Under the pieces are notes generated by a model. It saw nothing but the letters and a program-made list of their open reading frames with translations. It made no database searches and was not told the DNA's origin. From positions 3,135,033 to 3,199,032 of the forward strand of contig VWZX01007020.1 of the NCBI GenBank assembly GCA_013399015.1: 64,000 bases of DNA. The letters run 5' to 3'. Made by a program: the position numbers and the translations under genes. Source of the DNA: Galbula dea. Lineage: Eukaryota > Chordata > Aves > Piciformes > Galbulidae. Below are positions 1 to 12,900 of this stretch, one piece after another (within the stretch, counting starts at the first letter, position 1; each line of letters begins with the position of its first letter).

Positions 1-469
1 ATGCCACAGAGGCTTTTAAATGAAATAAGAAGTGGAGGAAGTATTCTAGAGAGCAAACAGTGGAATAAGTGTGGAAATGCACAAAACATAAGGAAAGATA
101 ATTCTTAAATTTCCCTCTACCCCTTGCTCGTCCCAGAGTCTCCCAGATACTGAATAGTCTGACCATTCAGATATCATAGATTTTTTTATGCAATGCTCCA
201 GAATGCCAAAGTTGAGACTCAGTATCTCCTCATCAAGGAGAGCACATTATAAACAGCATATCTGTTTCCTCTAGAAACCCCACCACAATTTTTGTCGTCA
301 TCTTCTGCAGCACAGAGCAATACTTGGTAAACACTGTGAAAACAAATGATTCCATGGACAACAAAATCCATAGTTTGATTCTTTATTGGTTTGAGTTTTA
401 AGATTATCTAAACATAAAGTGTGCTCTGTCCTAAACAGGACTAATAAGACTGCTACCCAGCCTCTGATT

Positions 470-980
470 CATAGCCTTGAGATCTCTGCATTTTGGGTAA
501 ATGTGTGTGAAATTTGTTAAAGGATTCAGAACCACAGAAGCAATGTCCTCCACATATCCCCCAGGGAAGCCCAGCCAACCACAGCAGTAATCTCACAAAG
601 AACCTTCGCCAGTTCATCCCCAAAGGCACTTTCATAGCCCACAAATTCCACATCCGTCTGATTACATTTGCATTTTTCCAGCTTGGCAAACAGGTTATTG
701 TGGTGGAGGCATTTGAGGACAAGTTGAACATACCAAGTGTGTTGTTCCTGGGTTCCCAAAATAAATTTGCCATCCAGACATGCTGGTACATCCTAGCCTA
801 ACATTTTCCTCTCAGTATTGTAAATAAAATGCTGGAATGTTGCTAGAGCATTAGAAAGGCAAAGAATAGGACAGGATTTACCTGTACCAACTGCTCTCAG
901 TACTGTGTTGGATGACTTTATGCTCCCTGAAAAGTCAAGTTTGTTCAAGAACTTAAAATAGTTTATTAATAAGATGTAGA
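470..980 (-). pseudogene. Decayed Ty3/gypsy-type reverse transcriptase fragment
   Basis: Read on the minus strand, one frame runs from about 978 to 526 and follows the order of conserved blocks of a Ty3/gypsy reverse transcriptase. It has FLNKLDF (954-931, family F-TKLDL), SNALATFQHF (855-826, family NAPATFQ), CLDG (780-769) where the catalytic Y-x-D-D should be, HTWYVQLVL (741-715), KLEKC (684-670) and VEFVGY (651-634, family V-FLGY). The next family block (FLGF-NFYR-F) appears only after a frame change, as FCGSESFNKF at 539-510. An in-frame TAG at 795-793, the lost second catalytic aspartate and the frameshift show that it is dead. The motifs are seen directly. The assignment to Ty3/gypsy rather than ERV rests on the KLEKC...FLGY pattern, which belongs to that superfamily. 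No LTRs were recognised, so the element limits are unknown. Confidence 0.75.
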
Positions 981-1560
981 GGCTACAAGCTCTCAGTTGT
1001 GGTTAGAGACTGTAGTCTCAGTTACCTACACAAAGCTGCAAGAAGCCAGATCTCTATTTGTCAAGGTCATGGCCACCCAATTAAGTCATCAAAAGGTGGA
1101 AAGTCCTTGGAAATCCTTTAACTGAGGTAGTCTCATACATCTGCAGCTTCTTGGTCAGACAGCAAATATCTTCTGGAACCAAAGCAATCACTACTTCAGA
1201 TCAAAGGTTAGCAGGTGGAGTATGGTATCAGCAGTCTCCTATCAAAGGTCTCACAGCTACTCTAGTGAGGCAGTAAGTCTGTCATCAGCCTGTGGCTCCA
1301 GCGCAGAGCACCAATGGTCACAGAAGACTACCAGTTTGATGAGTCCTGTTATGAGGGAGTCCAGGTCTCTCAAATATGATGGTCAAAACAAAACCACCAG
1401 CAATCTTCTGAACTAAATCAGATTCTGTGGGAAGACCAGTGGATGAACCCAGAATTGCTAGAGAGAATGGGGCAACGTGCAGAATGTATCGATTCAAACT
1501 GAAGTGATTTACTATGGCTTTGAACGATGAATTACAAAATACAGGTCTCAACATTAAGAG
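981..1560 (-). other. Possible upstream part of the gypsy pol (protease-RT linker), very degraded
   Basis: This stretch lies where the protease end and RT N-terminus should be, upstream of the RT fragment on the minus strand. A short ILG-containing frame near 1460 sits about 170 codons before the KLD block, close to the usual distance from the protease ILG-PW motif. A stretch near 1162-1136 reads SDQEAADV, similar to the FS-KEA-xLPPH region, but in a different frame from the RT. These are weak resemblances that rely on spacing, and the true identity may be only unrelated flank. Confidence 0.3.
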
Positions 1561-4254
1561 GCATAAGCAGAATCAGTTGACTATACTGCCACACTTGAAC
1601 TGAAAAGAGGATGGTGTGCTTTAGGCAAGCGAAATGCAGAATTCAATTGAGTTTCATGAAGTTCCTGGATATGTTGAGCTCAGAGTAAGGTCTGCAAAAT
1701 GAAGAATCATCAGCAAAGGGTACCTTAATTGAAAATCAACTGCTTCTCTGATAAAAGAATTAATTGGCATCAGCAAATTCAGATCTTGTATGATAGGATC
1801 TACAAAGGTTTACTGTTTACCCAGTGGGTGGCACTCCATTAATCTGTATCATGGGTGAGTTGGGTGAGTTAGAGAATCAACATGCCAGTCAAAAACTACA
1901 GTAGTACTCTTTCAGACAACTGCTACAACTACCAATGAAATTACATCAGCTTGCATCACAGAACAAGACAAAATTTAACTGAAGAAACATTTATCCAAAC
2001 AAACAATAAAACAAACAAACAAAAAAGATACAGTATCCTGAAGATGAACAAATTCACAATTATTCACATACCTTATGCCCATCACCTGCCCTCTTATTCC
2101 TGTATGTCCTAGTCTCAGACTGTGGTCCTTAACCTGAAAAAGATACAAGGCATTTCTTTCAGAACTCCCAGCATTTGAAGACTAGCAAAAATGAAGATAC
2201 AAAGTTATAATCACAATCTGTGATAAACTAGTACACAACTCAGTATGGAAAAGGAACAGTGAATGAGGTTACTGTTCCCACAGCTAGACCTTATTTTGAC
2301 TATAGACAATAGGGTCTCCCCCAAGTCTGGAAATATTGAGCCCCAAGCAAAAATTTCCCCTCACCTGTTTTTATCACCACCTCATCGTTAACCATCTCTG
2401 TAAATACAGGTTTGGGTCAAGGCCATTTGAGACACTGGCAGCCCCTTAAAAAACAGAAGTTATCACTAGCTTCCCTTGACAGCGTGCAAGCCCTGCTGGA
2501 AAAGAAGTCTAAAATTGTGGTGTCTATTGGTGCCTCAGTGCAGCATCCTTTTTAGACTCATTGCACTTCCATCTCTTCTGCTTCTGAGTCATGGACACAA
2601 GCCATGCCCCTTCTCTCCATGTCAATTTTCCATGTGACGCCCTGAGAAGGGCATAGTTTCTGTGGAGTACTGTATGCTCCACTACCCATCAGAATAGCCT
2701 GCTTCAAAGTGCCAGTTTAGGCTAGGGCCTACCCCTGCCCAGGTCCGCTCCCTAAACAGCTTTGTGGCTTCAATTCCACTGACATGTTACTCTTTTCTCT
2801 CCTACAACCTTGGCAATGTCTTATCTGGGGCCCGAAGTGAGGAATTGTTCTGAAGGAAAAGGCCCATTCTTGCATGGAGAGCTGCTCCTGCATGTGACTG
2901 CTCAAACCAAACAGCGAGCACAGGGCCATTTAACTGATTAGGGAACACAGAGACTGGCATTTATCACAACTCACCCATTCTTCAAGCAATAACTTAGTTA
3001 GTACTCCTCAGAGGTAAATGTACCCTCAACCCTGACTTAAACAGTGAATTGACTCCCAGCTTACACAACCTCATGTTTTTAACAAAAAATGCCAAGAAGA
3101 GTAAAAGCTGAAGCTCATTCTTGTGAATTTTATCATGGAGTAGCAGCCAAAAAGCATATTAGATAGCATTCCTGTTATTAACCTTAGCTGAACTAAGGAT
3201 GCTAAATTAGAGGTGAAACGTTTCATTTCACTACCGAAAGTCCAATCTATTCTGAACTAATAATAATTATTAATGTTTAAATTCAGATTTCGCCCCTTTT
3301 GAGGGCACTTCTACAGGGATATCCTGTGGTGCTGAATTACTCTGTAAACATGGTTTTAAACAGTCTGTTCCCTCTCCATTACCAACTCTTCCTTACTCTT
3401 GGGACTAAAGGATCTCTTCTCTGACATTTTAAAGCATTAAAACAGCTTGAGGGCTAAAGAAAACATTTTTCATGTAATCTTTGAAAAGTTTAGTTCTCAA
3501 GGAGACCAAGACCTTAGTGACCAGGAATGGAGGCCTATTCAGCACATTAACATGCTTGTGAAAGAGGGTGCAAGGATGCCAGTATACCTGGAGGCAAATA
3601 TGTTTAGTGTTTCAAGAGTGTCTTGCTTCCTGACATACCTTTTATTACACAACCAAACAGTGAGTCAGATTTCCTTCTCTTTGGATGTTATCATATAGTG
3701 GGCAAAAACATGGCCAAAGAACCTTACTTGGATGATATATTGCCTCAATAAATCATCGGATTGAGGTGTGCTCTGGAAATGTCATTTATAGACTGACACT
3801 GTCCAAGGAAGAACAGGTTCAAAAATACATTTGATATAAATGCAGAATAAATGACAGTCAACAAGTAACAAACAAGTAACAAAACTGGAAAGGTGCTTTC
3901 CTAACTGCAGGTTAAAGGGACACTATGAAATGAGTCTCTCTGATATTACTTCTGTTGCCAGCATAGGGTAATGTCACATCATGCACAAGCCGAGACACAG
4001 GCAGACATGCTTGGCATTTCAATTTTTACAAAAGTCACATTTTGTTTACAAGCCAGTGCTGAGACCTAGAGAAGTGGGGAGCCTCTCACAGGAGACAATG
4101 GCATGATTCCATTACCACCAGGCCAAACCATTTGTAAACGTTATAAAAGCAAATGAAAGCAGAAGCATTTGAAGTCAGAAAGAGCCATGGAATTGAACCT
4201 TAAATAGACTTAACATTGAATAAAATACTATAAAGAAAGACTTTTTTTGTCACA
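1561..4254. other. No gene seen; anonymous DNA
   Basis: No repeat family or coding exon was recognised. It holds an A/C-rich (CAAA)-type tract at about 1996-2027, a 10-bp direct duplication of TGGGTGAGTT-type sequence near 1854-1873, and a modestly GC-richer block at about 2440-2930 without recognisable protein similarity. Confidence 0.5.
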
Positions 4255-5170
4255 AAATGTGTTGCTGAAAATGTGCAAGACACATCGGTATAAATTTCAG
4301 GAACCCCAAAAAGATCAGTGTCAGAACCACTATTAGTCAACATTTTTGTCAATGATCTGGAGAATGCAGTGTGCAGACAATATCAAGGCATTTTGCAGAT
4401 AGTCAAATGCCACAATGACAGTAAGGAACTCCAAAAGCCACACTGAATGAGTGTGCACAAGTTAGGGACAGATGAGCTTCCACGTGGATCACTGCAAAGT
4501 AATACATCAAGAGAAAAATGACCTAAACTTTGTTTATCTGATGTTTATTCTGATGATCAGAACAGGTATTTTCTGTTTATGGAAACACTACTGGAGTCAT
4601 CAATAACAGCTCTTTGAAATTCTGAGTTATGTTTGCGACACCAGCCACAAAATGTTGGGTGTTGTTAGGAAAGACAGTCACAGCAAAACAAAGAGAATCA
4701 TTTTGCCGTGAGGGACACCCTGCTCCACCCGTATTTAAAGTATGTTTGCAGTTCTGGTCTATGCATCTTAAGACAGAATAGAGCAGCAGACTAGAATTAG
4801 AAAAACAAACAAAAAAACCCCAATCAAACAAAAAACCCCCAAACAAACAAACAAAAACCACATCACAGAGAAGAACAACTAATTGAAGGGGTGTGCCAGT
4901 AACTACAAAGACAGGAGAAAGGGTTGGGACTCCAGTTTGAAAGAATATGGCTAAAAGGGTTATTACTGAGATTCACAAAATCATTAAGGTCAGGGGTTAA
5001 TTGTCCTTCACCAAGGCTTGCAGTACTGAAACAGAGAAAACAGAGTGAAAATAGCAGGAAATGAGCTTAAAACAAATGGAAAGTACTTTCTTATACAAGG
5101 AGTAACGAACATCTGGAACCTGTTGTTACAGGAGGCAGATTTTGTCACTGGAGTGCAAGTTTATGGATAT
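4255..5170 (+). mobile_element. Old CR1-type LINE ORF2 remnant
   Basis: Translation from 4300 gives GTPKRSV followed by EPLLVNIFVNDLE, matching the GVPQGSVLGP-LFNIFINDL block of CR1/L2-clade reverse transcriptases. HFADS at about 4390-4404 stands for the catalytic FADD, so the active site is damaged. Near 5101-5150 the text NIWN-LLLQEAD matches the C-terminal W-N-LP-EVV block of the same ORF2. The element is far more decayed than the CR1 copies at 23.7 and 27.6 kb, which suggests an older subfamily. It is broken by many frameshifts and by an A/C-rich tract at 4799-4860. The limits are approximate. Confidence 0.65.
4799..4860. repeat. A/C-rich low-complexity tract inside the old CR1
   Basis: Blocks of CAAA and AAAACCCC alternate with almost no T or G. 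The tract interrupts the CR1 remnant, so it arose by slippage or insertion after that element landed. The complementary strand carries G4 and G5 runs. Confidence 0.8.
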
Positions 5171-6833
5171 CAGATCCATCAGCAGATATAAACATGGATC
5201 GGGCAGGGATGCGTCCCCTAAAATCCCTCATCCAATGATCATAGTCACTTAGGAATATGACAGATTGTGGAGAGAGGCCAGGCTCATATGCTTCTCTCTG
5301 CAACATCTCCTGCCACTGCTGGTGCCTTGGGCTAGGTGGACCATTCTTCTGTTCCCACAGAGTACTTCTTGGATTTTCAGACGTCCCACTGCAACTCAGC
5401 CACCCAAACAAGATGTGTCGCAGAGGGAGGACTTCCCTTGAACGCGCCTATTAAAACCTGCATCTCCCAATGGTGGTGACAGAGCAGTCAAGGACTCTTA
5501 CAGGCTTTGTCAGATGCAATCTTATTAAATGGGCACTAGCTAGCTTCTACCCAAATAGCTGTAGCATGCTACATCTCAGCATGGATTGCAAAGCTCTCAA
5601 AAGAAGTTCAGTGTGTACTTTGAGTCTTGTAATGGGAATTGAGTATTTACTTGATATAATTTAGTGAACCATTAAAAAGAACCATTTCACTGAACTGCAG
5701 AAAAAGAAAGCTGTAAATATTTTTTGTTTTGGAGGAGTTTTAAAGTTTTCAGCCTTAAATAAAGAGCATCCTCTCTGAGGTATGAAAAGGATTTTTTTCT
5801 CTTGACATTGATATTTTGCTAGGTGTGTTAAATGGTGATGAAATGACCACAGTCATATTTGCTTGACTACTAGAAATTCAGTTTTTGAAGTGCATTATCA
5901 TGCTAAAGTGTCTCTGTGTATTAGCATTGAGTGATGTCATCACAACACTAAGTGAAAACTCTTCACTATTTGCTATGCACAGGACTGCAAGGAAGAACAG
6001 ACCAGCATTGCTGCAGGGAGGGCTCTACAAAAACATTAGCTGGTCTTAGAATGTATATGTGTATTTTTTTAAGTCATGCGCACAGAACAAAGAGAATAAG
6101 GAACCTATATGAGAAATATATGGTACAAAAATGACAAATTATTAAACACCATACTATTATGTGTTATTTGAAATACTGGGGGGTTTTTTTACTTTTTTTC
6201 TCTGCTTGTTTAATGCTTTTTTTCTAAGAAAGTCCAAATGTGTTTTCCAACTTATTGGCCCATTGTTCAAGGATCTAGTTTTAGGTGTTATTTAAAGATG
6301 CAAAAATTGCAGACTGTAGCAACTTGCTACTCTGCATGATTGCTAACACAATGCCTACCTAGCAATACCTTATTGTTTGAATAAAGTCACTCTTCTATAT
6401 ACATGATAGCCTTTCAACCAGCATGCTTGTCACATCATGCCCAGCAGCAGTGGCCTGGAATAAATACGAGGAAAACTTTGATATAGCAAAGAACACAAAC
6501 ACCAATACCAGTGCATGTTTCATTAAAATGGACACTTCCAGGAAGAGGAGAGGGGTATGGTGAGTAAGTTTAACTCCTGGTAAAAAAAAGACAGAATAGC
6601 TGATTTTAATGCAAGAGCATTTCTTAGCAGAAAAGCTTTTCAGGGTTGCTTAAATCGCCTGAAGTACATTGAACAACCAACAGTCTGAACTCTCAGTCAT
6701 CTGATCAGTAATATTCCACTCTTCTAATGCTTCCTAGTTTAGTATTTCTACACTAACACCCATATCTTATCTTCCAGAGGAGCTTTCATGCTACATTTTA
6801 AAACTAATGGTAAAGTTTTCTACATCTGCTTAA
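5171..6833. other. No gene seen
   Basis: Anonymous AT-rich DNA after a short GC-richer block at about 5200-5460. Open frames here are short and show no family resemblance. Confidence 0.5.
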
Positions 6834-6846
6834 GATAGATAGATAG
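6834..6846. repeat. Short (GATA)n microsatellite
   Basis: About three GATA units adjoin the CR1 tail that follows, and may have grown from the terminal repeat of that element. Confidence 0.7.
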
Positions 6847-6849
6847 AAG

Positions 6850-6972
6850 GTAGAATAGTCACAGCTGGAAGAGACCTTGAAGATCATCAAGTCCAGCCTT
6901 TGTCCTAGCCCTATCAACTGACTAAAAAATTCCCTCCAATGAAACATCCACCTGTCTCTTAAACACCTTAAG
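6850..6972 (-). mobile_element. CR1 LINE 3' end, 5'-truncated
   Basis: The plus strand reads CAGCTGGAAGAGACCTTGAAG followed by ATCATCAAGTCCAGCC, the reverse complement of the conserved avian CR1 3' untranslated end. The decayed continuation to about 6972 fits the last part of ORF2. It is a short dead copy with no coding capacity. Confidence 0.8.
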
Positions 6973-6985
6973 AATCACATTTTCA

Positions 6986-9900
6986 AAACCAATGAGTTAT
7001 CTTGCATTTGTTTTTATTTTCCTTTTTTTAAAAGTACTTTTCACTACTGCCTTTCAAAGCATTAGGGTATCAGCTAAGGCAGGTCTAGCTCTGTCAATTG
7101 TTTTGTGTGACCATTGGTTGCCTGTATTTCGCCTAAATAGCAATGACAACTTCTTTTTGCAAGAAAGAGGTGTCTGAATTTTATTTTTGGTTGAAAAGAG
7201 TTGTGATTGTTTCTTAGTCAGTTGCTAATTGGTTTTCATATTGGCAGTGAGAGAAAAAGGGCAAAACAAGGTGAATGATGGCGGAGAACTATCTTTCATA
7301 ATGACTGCATTACACCTTTGCACAAACCCACAGAAATTGCTCAAGCCAAGCTCAGTAGCACTGTGTGGACAGTTGAAAGATTTCCCAGTGGAAAACTTAT
7401 GATTTTTGCCCTTACAAATTCATGGTTCTTGGACCTTCACCAGTCTATTCATAAAGTGCATTTTACATAAAAAAACCCCAACAAACCACTCACAAATCTC
7501 AACAATTTCCTCTAAAGAATAAAGAATTCACACACAACCTACTTCTACGAGTAACAGACTCTTTCACACAATGCCTCCTCTCTTTCACCTCCTGTCCAGT
7601 GAGCAGAGATCTGTCTAGCAGAGATTCCTTGCACTAATACATTCATTTTGTGTTGAAATGCAAATGATTTTAATATCTATATTTATGGCTTTTGTATTAG
7701 TTCATCATTATTTTATCACAGCAGCAAACTGAGAAAACGACTGCTTAAAATGTTGAAGTTCTGGGTTAAGGAGAAAACCTAGAACAGACACACACATACA
7801 GACAGAATCACTTCTTTGCTTACTGAATTGATATGACCTTCCACAGGAATAAGGATTGAGCACATGAGTAGAAGAGAGGAAGGACAAGGCAAGTGTAGCT
7901 CTTTGAAAAGTATAGCTCTAAGAATAAGTTTCTACTATAGTTGACATTCCCAATCTTCTATCAAGTATTAAAATGATATTTCAATCCCATTCCTATTTTA
8001 TTTTCCTCTCCATTTGGAGGACTAAAAGTGATCGGGGTTTTTTTGATTCTTACTAATTATTCTCTTCTTTTTTTCCTAGCTCCAAATCAATTGAAGCATC
8101 ATAGCAGTTTTGCAATTACTTATTAGATTTTTTTCCCCTGACTCATTTCAGACATTTTTATTAGAAAAGTGATTGATATATTAACACCATTAATTACTTA
8201 TTTGACCCATTAGTTTTGTGTATCTGCAAAGATCTAATTGAAACAGCCTACACTGAATCTAGGATCCCATTTTACCAATCAAAAATTAATTTTTGGATAC
8301 TCTTGACTACTGAGTCTGTGTGATGGTCAGAAACACAGTTCCCACCTCACACATCTGTTTAAAAATCCCACTCCTCTTTCTCAGTCCCCAAAAGACCTTC
8401 AGATTCTGCCCCTGAAAGATTCCGGTGAGCTTTTTCTTCCCTCAATAAACAAGACTATCTCAATAGGTCTCCAGAAACGACAGTTCCCGTCCATTTGACA
8501 TAATTTTCCTTTCCACCATCAAGCTCTTAATTATTCTAAACCCATTATCTAATGCTATTATAAATGTTTAAATAATGTTTGATATAATCCTGGCCCCACT
8601 GAAGTTATTGGGAATATTGCTGTTGCTTTAATTAAGATCCAAGATAAAATTTATATTGTTTAATTTGTCACATATTACTGTTGGGTAAAAACAACCTACT
8701 TAGTATTCAGAGGTACTAAATAGACCCAGCTCCCAGACTAGAACTGGCATGGCCTCAACACTTCTCAGGAGAAGTCCAGGAGGCTGTGATGCACAGTAGG
8801 CGGGTGGAGAAGGGAGCAGTCGCAGGGTCGTGCACTCTGCTGTGTCTTGGCAGGCCCAGAAGGCTTCCTGCACTCTGAGATGCTCACAGCCTTTAAATAG
8901 AGAACCCAAGTCAGGATTCTTCAGAAGGACAGGAAAAACAGAGAAGTGAGAAAATGGAGAAAAGCCTTTCCCAATGTGAGAACAAACCAGATACGTTTTT
9001 CCAAATGATTTGATCAAAAACCTGGGCAATTTTCAGTGAAATGTATTTAAAAATCTTCAGCAAAAAACATTGTGTGCATTGATCACAACTAGCTCAAAAA
9101 GAATTACATATTTTAAAACAGAAGCTAAACACTATTTATATGAAGATTTTTGACTGGTAACCATTTACCTTTCATTACAATTTAGAAAATGATTTGCAAT
9201 CTTTTTTCAGACTACCAGCAAAAGCCATGGTTATTCTTATACTGTGAATAAAGCAAATCATTAAAATAAAGGCACAACCAAACTATAATTTAGATTTACT
9301 TTTTTAAAACATTCACTACAGGTCTAATATTCTTTTCTCTCATACAATGCTAACTTTAGGAAAAAAAAAAAAAAACAAACTAAGAAGCAGATTAATTTGT
9401 GATAGCTTTGTTATGTTCACAGCCAATATGTGATTACACTTACATTATAAAATCTCACAGTGTGTTACTTCCAGACTTCTGTGAAGGTCCCTTTCTGGAG
9501 AGTCTGGCTTACCAGAGCATCACATTCCATGGAGACGTCCAAAATTCCTGCTGAGATCTCCTCCTCACTGAGGAAAGTCCCCTAGCCACTTCCTTATTTG
9601 TTGACTGCTGTACTCATTCCAGCAGGCTATTGCCTTTCAGTACCATAATCCATAAAGGCTGCCCAGGAGACTACTTCATCTCCTGTTTTGGAGAATGAAG
9701 GGGAAAAGCAACACATAACACACAGTCATTGCTTTAGAAGGCAGAGGGGCAGAACAAGCTATTGAAAGGAACCACACCAGCTCTAAGTGTTGGGCATTTA
9801 TTCCCAGCTCCTCTCAGTTTCACCCTGTCCTCTTCTTCACTGTCACCTATTTCTAACCCTGTCATCTCCTACAAGCTTGAAAGAAAACTGAGCCCCTGCT

Positions 9901-12900
9901 TCTTCCCAGGAGCCAAGAGGAGAAGGTATTGAGATACTGAACTCAAGGTCCCTTATCACTGCAGCATGTCTAGATATGATTATCACAGCAGGAAAGTCTG
10001 AATTACAGGAAAAAAGGTCATAGGTGATTTCATTTTAAAATAGATGTGCAAAGAGAAAGGATCAAATTCCCCAGTAGGCTCATTTGCTGGAATTTCAACA
10101 TGTATCTAGAGCTACCAGTCTGGGGCCCTTCTAATGAGTTTCTAGCTATCAGAGCTGGGAATCCTAAAAATACAGTGCCTCAAAGCCTTAAGCACTCCAA
10201 TATTTTAAAAAAAAATCTTTATTACTATTATTCAGGCTCTGATGCTTCCAGTCCTTTAGCTCTTTATAAGTCTGCACATGTTGCCCTGCTCTCTCTTTCT
10301 AGATTGCTGGAAGTGTCACCCATGAGCAGTATCCCTCCAGTGAATTCAGAAGTAAGGTTGCTTTGTCACTATGGCATTACTGGGCTGAAACAGAGGATGT
10401 CTTACAGATGGAGGCACTAAGCTCTTTTCTGTCTCCTTTTCATTGATTCACAATATCTCACGATGCAAAAAAAAGCATCTGGAAGCCTCTCCTACATCAC
10501 TTGAGGAAGATGCTTGGAAGCTCTCCAAGAGCTCCCAAATGATACTGCTGGCTTTTACTCTCTGGTGTTCAACCCAAAGGTGAAATGTTTTCAAGCTGGT
10601 CCCCAGAAATATATTTTAAGACCAGTAACAGATTTCTGAATTATTGGTACGAACTTCTAGTTCTAACTCCTGCATGACCCCAGAGATAGAAGCTGATTCT
10701 GCAGTTGAGGCCCCCACTTTACATTTGAGCTCCCACTTGTTTTTTAACTAGGAGTGTTCAGCCATACCGCATTGCCCTGTGATACTCTATTCCACATAAC
10801 ATACACTCAGTAACTAATATTTTCTGCCCACACCAACCTACCTATTACAGTAGCTTAAATTAGCTCTAAACATAAGTATAGCAAACAAATGAGGAGCTTG
10901 TGTACCTTTGTCCCCCTCACCTGGCGTCTTTGACAGTAACTAATGACAATGTTAGACTTTCATCGTCTTCCTAATCTTGTGGTTATATAACTCTCCCCTA
11001 GCCTGGTATTTATTTGTATTGAAAGAGAATAGTAAATACATACAACAAAGTGCCTACTACAAAGCATTACTTGTATATAAAAGCATTTTCAGGCATTTAT
11101 AATATTTACTGTAGGTCATCAAACATATCCCCTGCTGTGAAAGAGAGTCTTTGTTGTTCTTAGGCTCTTCTTCTGCTTGTTTCATCTGCCACAAACCGAA
11201 ATACCCTTATCTATGCTTACTCACTCTAACACAAACTGTAATCTTCAGCTTTTATCTGCATTGTTCTTGGGGAAAAATGCATCATTCCATATAAGCAGAG
11301 ATAAATTCAAGTGAAATATTCCACAAATGCATTAATCTACAGCAGTACAGATCTTAGACATGTTTTGGGCAGGTTTCAAATCTCTGCATTGTTTGTCAGG
11401 GCCATAAACGGTGTATGGTGTTGCAAAAAGCTTGATGTGGAATGGGGTTTTAATTTACTTCTTTAAAAAGAAGCACATAAATAGGTATGTTGTTAATCTT
11501 GTCAATTTTCTGCCATGATACTTTAAAGAAAACTCTTGAGTAAAGCAAGACCTGACTGAAACATAGCACTGTTAGGGCTCTCCAACTGCAAATGAGCATC
11601 TATAAAGCTCACATGCCTTGAAGCTACAAAAGATTATTCTTTATCCTTCATCTCTCTACCCTTTGGAAATGCTAACCCACTGTATATAAAAACTGTGCAT
11701 ATCCTGCCTGGTGGAACACATCACCAAACACTTCTGAACAGTTTTTCTCTTTGTTAATTTGCTTCCTGGCGGTCGCTATTTTAAACTGTTATTGCGTTGC
11801 CCTTCCACAGGTGAGCTCATACGTAGGATCAGATTTTGCATTCAAATATTCATCTCAAGAAAAAATCGAGATTAAAAAATGTGACTATTCTATGCATATT
11901 GATCTCAACAGCTACTTCCTGACTCTTAAACTGAGAGCTAAAACAATCTCTCAATGACAACACTAACTCAGGGTGCTGTAAGTTCAGCTGTGTATCATCA
12001 GCATGCATGGACAATGGAGAGTCTTGGGACAGAGGGATGTGCTGACCATGAGCAGAGCTGAAACAGTTTCCAGCACCAAGAAAGAACAGAACTGTTGGTA
12101 TCCTTCAGTTTTGGCTTTGCTGCCTTACCACCATCAGATCATAGCCATGGACTGGGCTGCATGACAAATAAATTAATATTTTATTTAATATTTTATTGTT
12201 TAAAGGAAACAAGGATGCAAAGCTTTGAATGTGTTTCTAGAGAAAAATGTACTTTTCTCAAATCATCAGGTTTTGTAGGGTGCTTAAAGGACTGTTGAGC
12301 TCTTTTCCAAATTGTTCATATCCTGGATTGTGAATATTTTGCAAGTGTGGCAGTAAGGTCTCTATTTTAGGTGTCTATAACCAAGGAATGCAGCTCAAAG
12401 TACCCAGTTTTAAAAATGTAGATGTTTGAGACTGTGTAGGTTGAAGGGAGGAGTAGAGGTGCCTTGAAGCTTTGCTGAAATAAACTTTTCACTGGACACC
12501 TATTTGTTATTTCTCTGAACTTTCAAAAACTTTTTGAAACATTTTTTGTCTTTTCTATTTGACCTCTAAAACCAAACCATACCAAATTATAAACAAACTG
12601 GTAAGTTTGTGCTGTGTTTGCATTATTAATGAAAGAGGCATCACCTCAGTGGCTGTTTGTCTAATCAAAACACATGTACTATAAATAATGGAAGGAAGGA
12701 CATCTCCTGACCTCAAACAAATAAAGCTTACTTTCTAACTTAAGGAGACTATTGGAAGACAGGAAGCTACATGCTGAGTTCCTCTGAAGAGTTCACTGTG
12801 GGTGATTAATCAATACCAAGCTAAAGGGACTAATTTGTCCCATAGAAATCCATCACACCTTCCTTTCCTGAAAGCCCCAAAGAGATGGTGAAAGAGGAGG

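Noticed and set aside
453..978. Idea that the gypsy RT is an active or domesticated gene
   Set aside because: The in-frame stop, damaged catalytic site and frameshift argue for a dead remnant. Domestication is kept only as a minor question in the findings.
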